The notes beneath the pieces are model-generated. The model saw only the letters and a list, made by a program, of their open reading frames with translations, ran no database searches and had not been told where the DNA came from. Of a stretch of 64,000 nt of DNA, positions 1 through 10,925 are shown piece after piece. A program made the translations under genes and the position numbers. How positions within the stretch are numbered: the first letter of the stretch is position 1; every line of letters starts with the position of its first letter. Source of the stretch: Pyropia yezoensis (taxonomy: Eukaryota; Rhodophyta; Bangiophyceae; Bangiales; Bangiaceae); assembly GCA_009829735.1 (NCBI GenBank), contig CM020619.1, positions 25,879,554-25,943,553 of the forward strand. Reading direction: 5' to 3'.

Positions 1-38
1 GCTTGGGTTACCCCAGCGCCCCCCGGTCATCCTTCCTC

Positions 39-2216
39 TTACTCGCTTCCCGCCCTTGGTAGGGTGCTGTCCGCCGGGACATCCGGCTGAGGAGGTGCCT
101 CCTCGACGGCCAGTACTCCACCTGGAGCTGGCTGCCTACCCGGTGCGGGTCCGGGTGCTCTGGCGGGATACCCCCCGGTGGATGCCTTGCGTTGCGCCGC
201 TGCCCGCCGAGACTCCTCGGGGATGAGTGGGCAGGAAGACACCCAGTGCTAAGGATCCCCACACAACATACATCCGGACGTGCCTGTCCCCCCTTGAGTT
301 CGCGTCGGGGTTGCCCCGTAGTTGCGGTTGCCTCCCTTGGGCGCCCGAGTGCCTGCTCCCTGGTAGGCCTTGGGTCTTTGGGTCAACCGAAACATGGACT
401 CCCCCGACCGGTTGGGTCGGCCCGCAATCTGCGGAGGTGCCTCCGTGCGCACCGCCCATGTTGGCAAGGGTTGGTGAGGGTTACCCGTTACCGGGGCGTA
501 CCCCGTAGTCCGTACGTACGGGACGCGACGTCCCGTGCCCTCGCTGACCTGGAACTGGATCCCCGCCGGGGCGATGTACGCTACCGTACCTTGCTCATCA
601 ATCACCGGCGTAGCCGGAAACAGCAGGTTGCCCTGCTGGTCAACCAGTGGTTTCTCCTCGCCCGTGGGGGCGTAATCGGTAGCCACCAGTACCGGTGCGG
701 CCTTCCGTTCCGTCTTGTCTTGCCTCGGTACCGGGGTAAGATTGAGCTTGCTCCCCTCACCCTTGGGCTTTGAGGCAAGAGCACACTCCGGGTGAAGCAC
801 CCGGTAGGCGTCCCCCAGGGACTTGCACATATGCATCAGTCGACTGAAGTTCGTCCGTGCCGTGTTGGCGCCCCGTGCGGATATCCGCACGTAGTCGGGT
901 ACTCCTGCGAACAGGATGGCCCGTAGTTCCCCTTCTCCGAGGAGCTTCCCCAGCTCGACCTCTTGAATCCGTCGTCCGAACATCTCCTCATCCTCCCAGC
1001 TCTGGGCGGTGGCAGTGCGCAGGGCCCGGTAGTGGTCCTCGCACTTGTCCTTACTGAGGTAACTGCTCAGCAGCTCCTTGAGAAACCCACGGTAATCCAT
1101 GGGGGTGGCCGCAACCCTCATTCCCGGCATCGGGGACGCCTGGCGAAGGATGCCTCGCACCCGTTCATCAAAAAAGAACGGGAGGATCTCCAGTGCCAGC
1201 CCCTCGTTAACGAAGGCCTTGTCCGCGGCTGCCTTGAAGCTAGTCAAGAAGCCGATGACTGCCAACGGGCGTCCGTTCGGCCCCCCGAACATAGGGACTC
1301 CCTTCATAAGGGTCTGCATAGAGCGGATCGCTCGGTGCGAGGTCGTACGCATCGATTCCGATACGGTGGTAGAGCGGTCCTCCAAACGATAACGTTCCGG
1401 AGTAAGAACCGACCGGAAGACCTCGTTGACGATCTCCGTGTCAGCGTCCTGGATATCCAGTCGCTTAGCCAGTTGATGAGCAAACTCATCGGACTCCATC
1501 CGCTTCAGTAGGCTCGCAGTTACCTGCGCGGTCATAGCTTCCACCACTGAAGACGGTACTTCAGGCGTCGGCACCTCGGGAACCCGAGTTGCCTGGCCTC
1601 CTTCGTCGTGGGGGTACTGCGAGAGGGTACCCCCTCCCCCAATAACCGACTCTCCACCGGCGTAAGTATCCGCCGGGTCGTCTCCGCGGAGTCCGCTTCG
1701 GGTGCTCCGAGCGTATCGCTCCGTGTGACTCCGTTCCAACTCTGCCGACGAGTCGGATCCATACCCCCTTGTGTCCGGGGGTTGTCCGGGAGTTGCTGCG
1801 CCGGGGTCGACCCCGGTGGACTCCGAAAGTAGTCCGGCCGGTTCAAACCGTACCGTTGTGGGAGGAACACGACGGGGTCCCTTCGTGTGGCGTGTTGACA
1901 TCAACACTGCCATTGCGTCCTCCGTCCGATCTTGACGAGCGTCGAGTCCGGAAAACCGGGCCTCGATGCGGGCCAATGATGCCATCAGGAAATCCCCTGG
2001 TGAAGGAGGCGGCGGAGTGAGTTCGGTCGATGACAGTTGAGGCGGGCCCCCGCCTCCTGCCGTCCGAGCCGTGCCAAACGTCGATCCGGCACCGGAAAGC
2101 ATTGGCGTCTCAATGTTGTCGATCGGGTTCCCGATCCCGGTTCCCGTAGTCACCTCCGGACTCGGCGTCGACGCCTATCCGTCATATTGAACGTTCCCCG
2201 TCTCTTGGGTAGACAT
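39..2216 (-). CDS. gag: Gag-like retrotransposon protein interrupted by two in-frame TAG codons
   Basis: One reading frame runs from an ATG at 2216 (A at -3) to a TAA at 39-41, 726 codons in all. It is interrupted only by TAG at codon 14 (2175-2177) and TAG at codon 656 (249-251). The N-terminal part is Pro/Gly/Thr-rich. The middle has a helical capsid-like region with the hydrophobic pattern of retrotransposon Gag. Near the end Cys649, Cys652, His657 and Cys662 give the exact C-x2-C-x4-H-x4-C spacing of a nucleocapsid zinc knuckle, but the second TAG occupies a position inside it, just before the His. If codon 14 really stops translation, an ATG at 2102 or a GTG at 2153 could start a slightly shorter Gag. 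No protease or polymerase motif is visible. Assignment as Gag is family-level inference from the knuckle, the capsid-like region and the LTR context. Confidence 0.75.
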
Positions 2217-2420
2217 AGTCACAATCAGTCAACCGATGTAACAATCACCACGAATAAGAGAGCGAGGGGGTAGATCGGGGAGAGTAACAGTAGATCACAG
2301 TCAGAGGTAAAAACTCAACACGATCGATCAGGTCGCAACACCACGAGTACAAGAAAAGGACCGGATCCCTATCCGTGTGCCAGGGCCGGAGACGGCGTCA
2401 CCACCAGGGTGACGGAAACC

Positions 2421-2440
2421 CGTCCCCTGCTGCTCCACCA
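2421..2440 (-). promoter_or_regulatory. candidate tRNA primer-binding site
   Basis: One base inside the LTR end, the minus strand reads TGGTGGAGCAGCAGGGGACG. The leading TGG is what pairs with the 3' CCA of a tRNA, and the position just inside a 5' LTR is where a primer site belongs. I could not match it to a particular tRNA. Confidence 0.4.
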
Positions 2441-2441
2441 A

Positions 2442-2770
2442 TGTAGCACAATAGGAATCCGTCGCACGTCCACTCTCAGGGAACACTCACCAAGGGGGAT
2501 CGGCACCAACGTCACCGGGAGGCCAAGGTTGCTGTCCTTGGAGCGTAAGCCACGGGACCAAGATGGGAGCCCAAATGGGGGGGGGTTGTTGTTCTGCCTT
2601 GGCCGGCGGTGGATTCGCCGCCGGCCCCCTCGTTATAAACCCTCCGGGACACTACTAACTACCCTCCACCCCAAGATGCAAGTCCCTCTGGTCATACGTA
2701 ACTTATAGATACCGTGAGCAGTACGGACTCTCAAATGGAAAGCCAAGGATTAGAAGTAGCCCCCCTAACA
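2442..2770 (-). repeat. 5' long terminal repeat (329 bp)
   Basis: On the minus strand the segment begins TGTTAG and ends CTACA, the TG...CA (TGT/ACA) termini of LTRs. The inner end abuts the candidate primer site. A TATA-like TTTATAA lies on the minus strand around 2633-2640 and could be the promoter. The outer flank at 2771-2775 is TTAGG. The partner LTR is not in the window, so the boundaries are inferred from the termini. Confidence 0.6.
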
Positions 2771-2789
2771 TTAGGGTCACAATACGGCC

Positions 2790-3946
2790 AACCGTATTGC
2801 TACATTCAGCAGCCTCCAGATACACGAGTGGGCGGCGGTTCTGGCGGTTGCTCCCATTGCTTGCCGCCGCTGCCCACCACAGAGTATTGCGGGTCGCCCT
2901 CTGCCTCTGTCCCGGTCGGCGCACTGCTGGCAGCTCTCGGCGCCCTCTCGGCGTTTGCTGCAGCGGCTTACTTTTATTACCGCGTGGACCTGGATGGGGG
3001 GTATGTATGCAGACAGCGGTACAAGAACAGTCCCTTGGAGGAGTGCGGCGAGCGCTTCCTTCTGTGTGTCGCCAAGTTGTGCCTTCGTCCGGACTGTGAC
3101 GGCTTCTCTGGCGTCCTGGACTTTCCAAACACGCACCGGTTCCGAGAGCTGATGTTAAAGACAATTCAAGCGCTTGGGCACCTCCGCGACAGCCTCGAGC
3201 TTCCGCTGGAGGGGTTTCACCAGACGCAGAAGCGCTCCATTGTGCGCGGAAACGACCACGACGACGCCGCACGGGCAATGCGACGCTACGTTGAGCAATA
3301 AGTCGTGTCACGCTTGTGCTCTGATGCGTCTGTTTTTGGAGTGCCGGACCATTGGTGTTCCTTCCCTGGCGTACAAGAGCAGATACAAGCAGCATGTCCT
3401 CAATGGTCGCGTGAGAGTGATGAGTAGACCATTGGTCGTTTGCGTTTGAAGCCGTGTGACGTCTGGGAGCCGGCACTTCTTCTTGCTGCAAGTCTGCTTG
3501 AGCCTGGAACGAGCGTCCCGCGAGACTGGAGAGCGGACTGTTTAAGAGGCTCCTCGGAAGCAGTGGACGTGGGCGACTTATTGGCTGTCTTGGTGACGAG
3601 CGAAAGCGCTGAGCAACTAGTGCATGTGGCGGCAGGGGAAGCCGCTTACGACAACCACAGCCTCATATGCTTCTTTCGAGCTGGCGCTCTTCTTCGCATG
3701 CCATGTGGGAAAGGTGCTGCCTTTGTCTCACCGCATTGCAAGTCAGTGGACGGGGACGATCATCTGGAACTTCAAGAGGATACCTGTCTGTTCCTCCCTT
3801 TGCAAGTGGGCGTGCGTAGAGCAGTGGCTCTGCACGCGTGTGATGACACTTGCAAGCCCGACGTGAGCGGCTCAATAGTGCACGGTACTGCTAATCGCTG
3901 TAACCTGCTCGGCCGCCGGACTGGTCATCCATCGCGTAGCGCCTGA
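2790..3946 (+). pseudogene. Tnp2-family (En/Spm-like) transposase, C-terminal half with DUF4218-like domain, decayed
   Basis: One plus-strand frame carries a coherent protein broken by TAA at 3299-3301 and TAG at 3425-3427. The part before the first stop contains the pattern of DUF4218: a Cys-rich stretch, then a helical segment with a conserved RGNDHDDAARAM-like block that ends the domain in transposon-borne Tnp2 proteins. The remaining ~170 codons (to 3946) are the probable C-terminus. The open frame also extends left into the LTR, but that portion is LTR sequence and not part of the gene. The fragment is in the opposite orientation to the N-terminal half at 4064-5917. Confidence 0.6.
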
Positions 3947-4063
3947 ACAAGCAGCGTGCTATGGAGTAACGGCCTATGCCGTTTCTCTGGATTGCGATGT
4001 GACGGAGGAGCACCTAATAGGTCGGTTGTATCAAGAGCTGTCATTCGTTGTTTCGCACCTACG

Positions 4064-5917
4064 TCAGTCGCTCTCACTGTTGGAGGGATTTTCTAAGCTA
4101 GCAAGCACAACACTCGGGCCACCCTTTCTCTCTAAAAGGTTCTTCACCGCCGCCACAACAGAAAGAGTCCTTCGTGTGGTCGTCACGTGAGAAATGTCCC
4201 GCGAACTGTCTGGTCCTGTGTAGCGCGTTCCCTCGTCGCGTGACTTGGTGAATCTACACAAGGGGCAAGGCGCGTCGGCCATGTGCCCAAGCAAGTGGCT
4301 CGTCTTGCTCGCTTGCTTGTAGTCCCCGTTGAAGAGGGCCACGTCCGCCATTACGCGCACTGCACCTCCATCAGGATCCTTCACCATCCAGCCGTTGTTC
4401 GCACCTTCAACGAGGTCGTCCTATATCGCTGACAGCATAGAGTCAGATTCCACGCCGGGCGGAGCCAAAGACATCGGTCGCACGGCGTGGCGGCTGGCAC
4501 GATGACGAAAGGACCAAGAGAGGTACAACATGTAAGCACCGCCGGCAGATGAAGACCTACCTGCGCGCACGTCGAAGTCGTCCATGAACAGGGCCAGGCT
4601 CAGCTTGAAGGATCGATGCCCATCAGGCCCATTGTACATCCTTCCAGGAGGCTCCTTGTCGGGTGGCGCTCGGGGGGGTGAAAAATCCACAGCAATGCGC
4701 GACACTCAGGTCACAGGGTGTCCATGGGGATGCCATGTCAGGCGGCCATGCTTCTCAGGTAGCCGGTGTCGCGCGTTAAGAACTCCTATCAACACTCCAT
4801 GACGAGAGCATGGAAGCGTAAAGTCACCAGCATTCACAGCTTCATCATCCAGCACCCCGGCCTCCCGACAAGCAAGCGCGCCCGCCCCTACCGTCACCTG
4901 ACGCAGTACAAGCCCGTCGCACAGCTCCAGTTTCACCACGTCGCCGCAGTGTAGGAGAACTCCACCAACGACGAACTCGTGCAGCAACGCACCTGTCTTG
5001 AGTCCCTTCTGCCGCTCGTGCTGCATGCTTGAATCACAGAACTCAGGGTGCCACTTGCTCTCCTCCTCGCTGCGGTCACCGGCCACAAAGAGGAGATCGA
5101 ACGTCTCACGAATGGCGAAGTCGCGCTTGACGTGCTCGCTGGGTAGAATAACACAAACAGGTACAAGTTCGCGGTGCCCATCAGCGGGGACAAGGACGGT
5201 TCGGATCTTGAGCGCCCATGCCCGGCGCACGCGAGGCGCAATAATGGTTCGAACCGTTTCCAGTGACGGCAAGCGTACGCCACGCGTTGAAGAACCGCAC
5301 AGCGATACGATCTTGGCGTTTAAGAACCGCTGCACTATGCGGTACGCCCCTTGTGTGACGGTAGTCTGTCCGCGCAGAACAAGAAACGCAAAAAACTGCT
5401 GCACCCCCGCCAGTGGAAGACGCTCACGTCGCCGTGGCAACTGGGAGCCATTTCCACCAGTAATGTCTTGTCCTTTGGGGACGCCAGGCTGGTTCGCAAG
5501 CCCATCTGCGTCCGTAAGTTGACTAGGTTCAGACAGTGAAGAACTGTCGATGCCTGACGATGAGCATGTGGTGGAGCCACTCAACGAGCTCCCGCTGCAG
5601 TCGTTCTTGGCAGCTACAGCGTCCCGGACATATTTTGCATAGCGTTCCGCTGCTCTGGTCCCAGAGCCCGAAATGCGCGGCGCAGGTGACCCAGAGGCTA
5701 ACGCGCCTAATGGTTAACCACCAGCTTCTCTTCATGCTGCTTGACTCTGGGCAAGGCCACCGCCAACGTCACCGACACCGGCTACGTGCCCCTGCGCCTC
5801 AATTTGGTTCCTCACCGACTGAGCTGCTGGTTGAGGCTGTACCTGACACCAATCCATGTCATCGTCGCTCACATCTTCACCGCAGCTGCCACGAGGATGA
5901 CGGTACGGCATAGTCAC
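4064..5917 (-). pseudogene. Tnp2-family transposase, N-terminal half, with in-frame stops
   Basis: A single minus-strand frame holds a continuous protein interrupted by TGA at 4706-4708, TAG at 4421-4423 and a stop near 5732. The segment upstream of 5732 is acidic. It is followed by a Ser-rich linker, a helical region with conserved Trp/Arg residues, and a block ending in a Cys-x2-Cys motif within a sequence of the ALFxGDYxQASKxSHLLGH type. That motif is characteristic of Tnp2 proteins of En/Spm-like elements. The middle of the protein, between this motif and DUF4218, is missing. Orientation is opposite to the C-terminal half at 2790-3946, so a deletion plus inversion, or two convergent copies, is required. 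Confidence 0.6.
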
Positions 5918-6289
5918 AATGTGTCCACGCGACGGCCACTCCTCGGGTGCAAAAGCGTGAGCAGTCCACAGCGGAGTTGATCAAAACGGCGGCGCCCAGC
6001 TGCCGCCACACGACGGTCGTCAACGGTGGCAGCGAAGTTCCTGCGACAACCGCCCTTCAACGAAACGGACAGAACCGCCGGCGGTGGCGGAGACCCGAAA
6101 GATCGCGACGGCTGCTGCAGAGCTAGCTTCTGCTGACGTGGTGCTTCTGCAGCCTGAGTTATCCGCTCAAACAAAGCGCCCCAGCAACAGCAGTACGCAC
6201 GCGGTGTGGCGAGGCCCGTAGGGGCACGCACGGACACGCCCCACGACCATAATGCTGCAGCGGCCGCGCCTACCAAGGCGACGACAACA

Positions 6290-6900
6290 GCGACGGGGGG
6301 AGGCGCTCAGACGGCTGCTGCGGTAGGTGCTCCAACAACGGCCGCCGCGGCTTCGCCCACCACGACGACAGCAGCGGCATCGAAGATAAGCACCCCGACG
6401 CCGGTGGGGGGAGGCGCTGCGACAACGGGCGCGGCGGCCCAGCCCACCACGCGACAGCAGCGGCGTTGAGTGGAAGCGCTCCGATGGCGGTGGGGAGAGG
6501 TGCTGCGACGGCGGGCGCGGCGACCCTGCCTACCACGACGACAGCAGCGGCGTCGAAGAGAAGCGCTCCGACGGTGGTGGAGAGAGGCCCTGCAATGACG
6601 GTCGCGGCGGCCCAGCTCATCACGACGACAGCAGCGGCGTTGGGTGGAAGCGCACCAACGGCGGACGGGAGGGGCGCTGCGACGGCGGGCGCGGCGGCCC
6701 AGCCCACCACGACGACAGCAGCGGCATTGATTGGAAGCGCTTCGACGGTGGTGGGGAGAGGCGCTGCGACCGCGGGCGCGGCGGCCCAGCCCACCACGAC
6801 GACAGCAGCGGCGTTGGGTAGAGGCGCTCCGACGGCAGGCAGGAGGAGGCGCTGCGACAGCAGCCGTGGCGGGAACGTCCACACGGCGTTAACAACAGAG
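6290..6900. repeat. 87-bp minisatellite, about seven units
   Basis: Units of about 87 bp (29 codons) share a core like GGCGCGGCGGCCCAGCCCAC followed by CACGACGACAGCAGCGGCG. One unit near 6450 lacks a single base. The plus strand reads Ala/Thr-rich peptide repeats in two frames separated by that deletion. The minus strand is open for 322 codons (6270-7238), reading Ala/Val/Pro-rich. No domain is recognisable on either strand, so I annotate the repeat and not a gene. Confidence 0.8.
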
Positions 6901-7129
6901 GTGGGGAGGGGTGCCGCGACAGCGGTTGCGGTGGCAGCTCCCAGCACAGCGACGACAACAGGCGCGGGGGTAGACGATGCGGCAGACAAGAGTCTGGGCC
7001 GCGGTGCAGAGCGCTGCGACGCCGGATTCGGCGGCCACGCCCTGCGTGCCGCGGCACCAGCGGCGCGAGGTGGCGCTGCGACAGCGGGCGCGGAGGGCAC
7101 GTCCAACGCGGGCTCAACAACAGTGGTAG

Positions 7130-9070
7130 GAGGAGACGCTGCAAAGCTCACTAGCGGGGTCGCAGCACGAACAGCAAGGGAGCGAGCACGTGGGAGACGG
7201 TTGCGGCGCAGCTGGTCCGTGTTGACACGAAAGGGCACTGGAAGGAGCGCGCTGCACGGCGCGATCCGATCCGTCCTCGGATGCTGTGGCGCTGGCGCTG
7301 ACAGCAGTGCTCAGGCTCTCTACAGCAGCCGGCTCTGCTCACGTCTGTGACCCAGTCTGCAAGCCAGGGCCAAATACATGATTGGTGAAACCCTTTCAGC
7401 TGCAGCCGGCGCGGGGGGGTCGCCACTCAACCGACGGCTGTCGAGCGGAGTGGAATCCGCCACAGTCAGAGGCAGTGATGTCAAAGCGCAACCCCGGTGC
7501 TGTCTTTTTCTGCCGAACACGTAATAATTTTCCCCCCTGGTTTTTACTTGGGGTGCTGTTGGGTCCAAGTCACGTGGCACCCCCCCGGTGCGCACACCCT
7601 CGACGATCCGCGCACCCCCAACGGCCCGCGCACCCCCAACGGTCCGCGCACCCCGGACGGCCCGTGGCACCTTCACGGCCCACAGTCCCGTCGGCACGCG
7701 GCCCCCCGTCGGCACGCGGCCCGCCGTCGGCACGCGGCCCCACGCAGGCACACGCCCGCCCGAGAGCATACAACAGGTCCTCCCCTGACGGCACTAGGAA
7801 AGCGGCGCGCCCGTCCGCCTTCCCGTCGCGCGACGCGTCGGGGGGGGGGCACACCTCCAGGGGCCCTACTGACGGCACCGGGACGGCGGCCCGCACGTCC
7901 GCCCCCCCGACATACGGCCCCGGACAAGTGGCCGGCCCGTCAGCAGGGCCATCTTGAGGTGCCGTTGAGGAGGGCGAGCGGCTCCGCCAGCTCCGCGCCC
8001 ATACCGGAACAACGCCACCCGCACGTCTCTCGTTCGAGCGCGCCAACGTGACACAGCGGCGTGCCCGTTGCTGGGCTGCCCCCGTCAAAGCGGGATTTCC
8101 CGCCCGCTTCGCGTCGTTCAGCACCCGTTCAGGGACATTACCACGCGGCAAAGACAGAACGTAGCACACAGGGCAGCGCTTCCGACCCATCAGGGTGGCG
8201 CCGGAAGTCAGTAGCGGTCACGCGTCCTGAGCGACCCACCGTTCGACCGCCGACCCGCGTGCGCCCTTCCCCCACACCACTGCACAGTCGATATGCCACC
8301 CCTTTATTGAAGGAACGTACCAGTAGTTGGCGCGCCCACACAAGGGGCCAGTCTTGTGGCCATCCACACGGTGCGGCCGACGAAGAAGCGCGGTAGGCAG
8401 AGGGGGCAGGGGGGAGGGGGGGATGGGAGCCGTTACGTGGCCAAGCGAGCAGCATCCAGCGCGAGTGGTCAACCGGCCGGGGTTGCGTTCATACAAGGGG
8501 GAGAAACATGACGGCAGAGGCTTGCGAACAGCCTTACTGAGCTTGCACATTGAAAGTTGAGGACTTGCAACTGTTTAAGTCAACTTCGCGTCACGAAGGG
8601 AACATTATCTGCTGTAGAGGCTCTCGGCAACTCCCTTGGCAGCACAGCGGCGCGTGTACGCCCAGTGCAGTGCCTCTTATCCCGACGTCGCGCGCAACGC
8701 CTGATTCGGTGCGTTCTCTTGTTGAACAGCTTGCGGAGGTCTGCGCAACACAGAAACTCAACAAGCGTTGCAGTCGTCAACAAAGCGCGCCGCATCTCTT
8801 GTTGGACAGCCTGTTTGGTAGGATGGTAATTGTTGCGTCGCGTATCAGAACCCCTGAAAACATCCAATGAGCTGGCAGAGAACTGCTCAAAACCCAATAA
8901 GTGAGCCCAGTCGCCCCCGCGGGGAGGCAAGATGCGCCTGAAGCACACTGCCCTCCGCAATGCATGCTGATCTGAGCAGACACTCCAGCAAACTATTGCG
9001 CGCCGCTGGCCTCTCGCCATGTGGAAGCGCATGTGCATAATCTTCGGGGTCACCGCTACTTGTGCAGAGG
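7130..9070. other. no supported gene
   Basis: Short frames on both strands have no recognisable domain. Apart from the 18-bp tandem repeats at 7588-7745 nothing distinctive is seen. The interval is AT-richer after about 8550 than the surrounding genome. Confidence 0.5.
7588..7745. repeat. two adjoining 18-bp tandem repeat blocks
   Basis: The first block repeats CCGCGCACCCCCAACGGT with variants. The second repeats GTCGGCACGCGGCCCCCC at 7690, 7708 and 7726. Both have the same 18-bp period but different units. Confidence 0.8.
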
Positions 9071-9193
9071 TACAGTGCGTCCCGTAAGAAGTGGACGTGC
9101 TCGTGTCGTGATCATGTCAAAAATCGGCCACTGGACCAATCAAACCCACACTGCACGACCCGTGCACGTCCACTTTTTACGGGACGCACACTA
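9071..9193 (-). mobile_element. MITE, 123-bp family, copy 1
   Basis: The element lies between TA dinucleotides (9071-9072 and 9192-9193) and has inverted ends of about 26 bp built on GTGCGTCCCGTAAAAAGTGG. The centre contains CTGGACCAATC. It is inverted relative to copies 2 and 3. The TA flanks fit a Tc1/mariner-type target, but no transposase of that type is in the window. Confidence 0.85.
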
Positions 9194-10329
9194 CCATCGC
9201 GGAGCACAGACCGTTGCGCTTCACCCCCACTGACGGAGGCTCTCAATGGTGATTCCGCCGCGGCCACACAAGCCTGTGTAGAAAAAAAGGGGGAAAAACG
9301 GGGAGGAATGATGCTGTGGGAGGGGTGACAACGATCCGTGCAACGCCAAAACATCGATTTCGCACGATTTCCGAGACGCCGGTTTAAGAGCACAGCTAAC
9401 CACGTCCATCCCAACGCCCCAAATATTCATTCTAGGATGCCACGTATGGCACGTGGCGACCTGTGAGTGGCGTGCCCATTTACAAACCTGGTGCCCCAAC
9501 CGATTCGGATGGACTTCTGTAGAACGGCGTCAACGGGCGGTATACGATTGGGCACCGACACACATAGCGACGTTCCACTGTTTTCCATTTTTTTAAACAT
9601 GTAAAACTTGGCTGCCTGGCGTGTTGCTTGTATCGAGTGCACGCTGTCAATCGACCGGCTTTCGAAGCGCAATCGTCGCTCGGTGCATGGCTGTATGGCG
9701 TGACACGTCGGTGATCACGCGCGATCCTAGCCGGTTATGGGCGATCATGGGCGATCGAGAAGCGGTCGTCGCTGGTCAATTTTCTTAAAACGGAGCCCTC
9801 GGCGTGCCACGACGCAGCCGTGGCGGGCCACGTCCCCATGTTGGCGTGCGTGTGAATCCCAACCTCAGCGATGGCAGCCCGCCGAGGCCTGCCATTGGTG
9901 GCGCGTGGCCGAGCATGGTCCTCCACGCCCCCCCAGTCCCTGGGAGATATTTCGTGATCGTTTCCAGCAGGCGTTGAAGCGTGCGTGTGTGGCGCACAGG
10001 CTCGTCTCCTGAGCGGCTGCCGGTCATTGGCGACCACAGCGCCGCGCTGCCAACGCCCCTGCACGCCTCCCGTTGGCGCCTGGACGCTTTCCCGGGAGCG
10101 TCTGGCGCCGCCGGGTCGTCGACCTGAGGCGGGGGGGGGGGGGGCGAAGGGGAGGGGGGGCTGTCTCCCGCGACATCGGCCCCATGTAGGCCTACAGCGC
10201 CTGGGCGGGGTGTGTCGCGCCCCCGCGCCACAAAAACCGCCGTCCGCGGCCAGCGGGATGATGGCCCGGTTCGAGGGGAGTCGTTGCTGAGCGCGGGCGC
10301 GCAGAAGACTCGTTTGGCGGCCGCCCCCT
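9194..10329. other. no supported gene
   Basis: Unique-looking sequence with a poly-G run near 10131-10143. The long minus frame at 9735-10637 reads Pro/Arg-rich low-complexity peptide without any domain and is probably not coding. Confidence 0.5.
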
Positions 10330-10925
10330 TTCGTGCGTGGTGGTGGGGGGGGTTTGGGCGATCCGCCCGCCTGATTGGCAGAATCAGGGGGCGCCGGATT
10401 GGCGGGTGGGCGGAGGGGCGGCTGGGGAGGTTGCTCCTGCGGGGGTGCGTGTGTGCTGGATGGTGGACCGCGCTGTGCCCCCCCCCCCCTGAAGTGTGCA
10501 GGAGGCGTGGGGAGCACCCTCCCCCGCCCAGCGCTTGGTTCAAGGGGGGGGAGGACACTAGGCGGGACGAGGGGGCGCCGGCCTGGCGGGCGGGCACCGA
10601 ACTGCCGGGGGGGCGGGGGGGGTGCGCGGGAGGGCACTCCAGGGGGGGGTGCGTAGGTTAGATTGTGTGTCGCGCTGTGCCCCCCCCCCCTGAACAGGGC
10701 AGGTGACGTGGGGGGCGGCTACCCCCCCGCCCAACGCTTGATTGTGAGGGGGAGGGACACCCCGCGGGACGATGGGGCGGCCGATTGGCGGGAGGGCGGG
10801 GGGGGTGGCGCGAGAGAGCGCTTCTGGGGGGGGGGGTGCGTGGGTTGCAACGTGGATCGCCCTGTGCCCCCTCCCCCTGAATAGTGCAGGAGGGGTGGGG
10901 GGTGCCCCCCCACCCACCCTGACCT
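10330..10925. repeat. tandem satellite of about 190-200 bp units
   Basis: At least three degenerate units can be aligned by the landmark CGCTGTGCCCCCCCCC (about 10471, 10673, 10860), each followed by a stretch ending GAGGCG/GAGGGG and by a CGCCGGCC/CGGCCGATTGGCGGG block. A partial unit precedes them (GATTGGCAGAATC near 10373, GATTGGCGGG near 10396). Units differ mostly in the length of poly-C and poly-G runs. Confidence 0.7.

Larger units (their letters stand above)
1..2770 (-). mobile_element. LTR retrotransposon, 5' part (LTR, leader, gag); continues off the left edge
   Basis: Read on the minus strand, the order is LTR (2770-2442), a possible tRNA primer site, a leader of about 220 bases, then a long Gag frame running toward position 1. 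Protease, reverse transcriptase and integrase would lie to the left of the window, so the superfamily (Ty3 or Ty1) cannot be decided. The element ends directly against sequence of a decayed Tnp2-type transposon, suggesting it inserted there. The target-site duplication cannot be checked because the second LTR is outside the window. Confidence 0.7.

Noticed and set aside
7588-7745. CRISPR-like array
   Set aside because: The 18-bp units are contiguous with no unique spacers, and the context is eukaryotic.
9735-10637. 300-codon minus-strand frame
   Set aside because: Pro-rich translation of a tandem satellite and poly-G region; no conserved motif.
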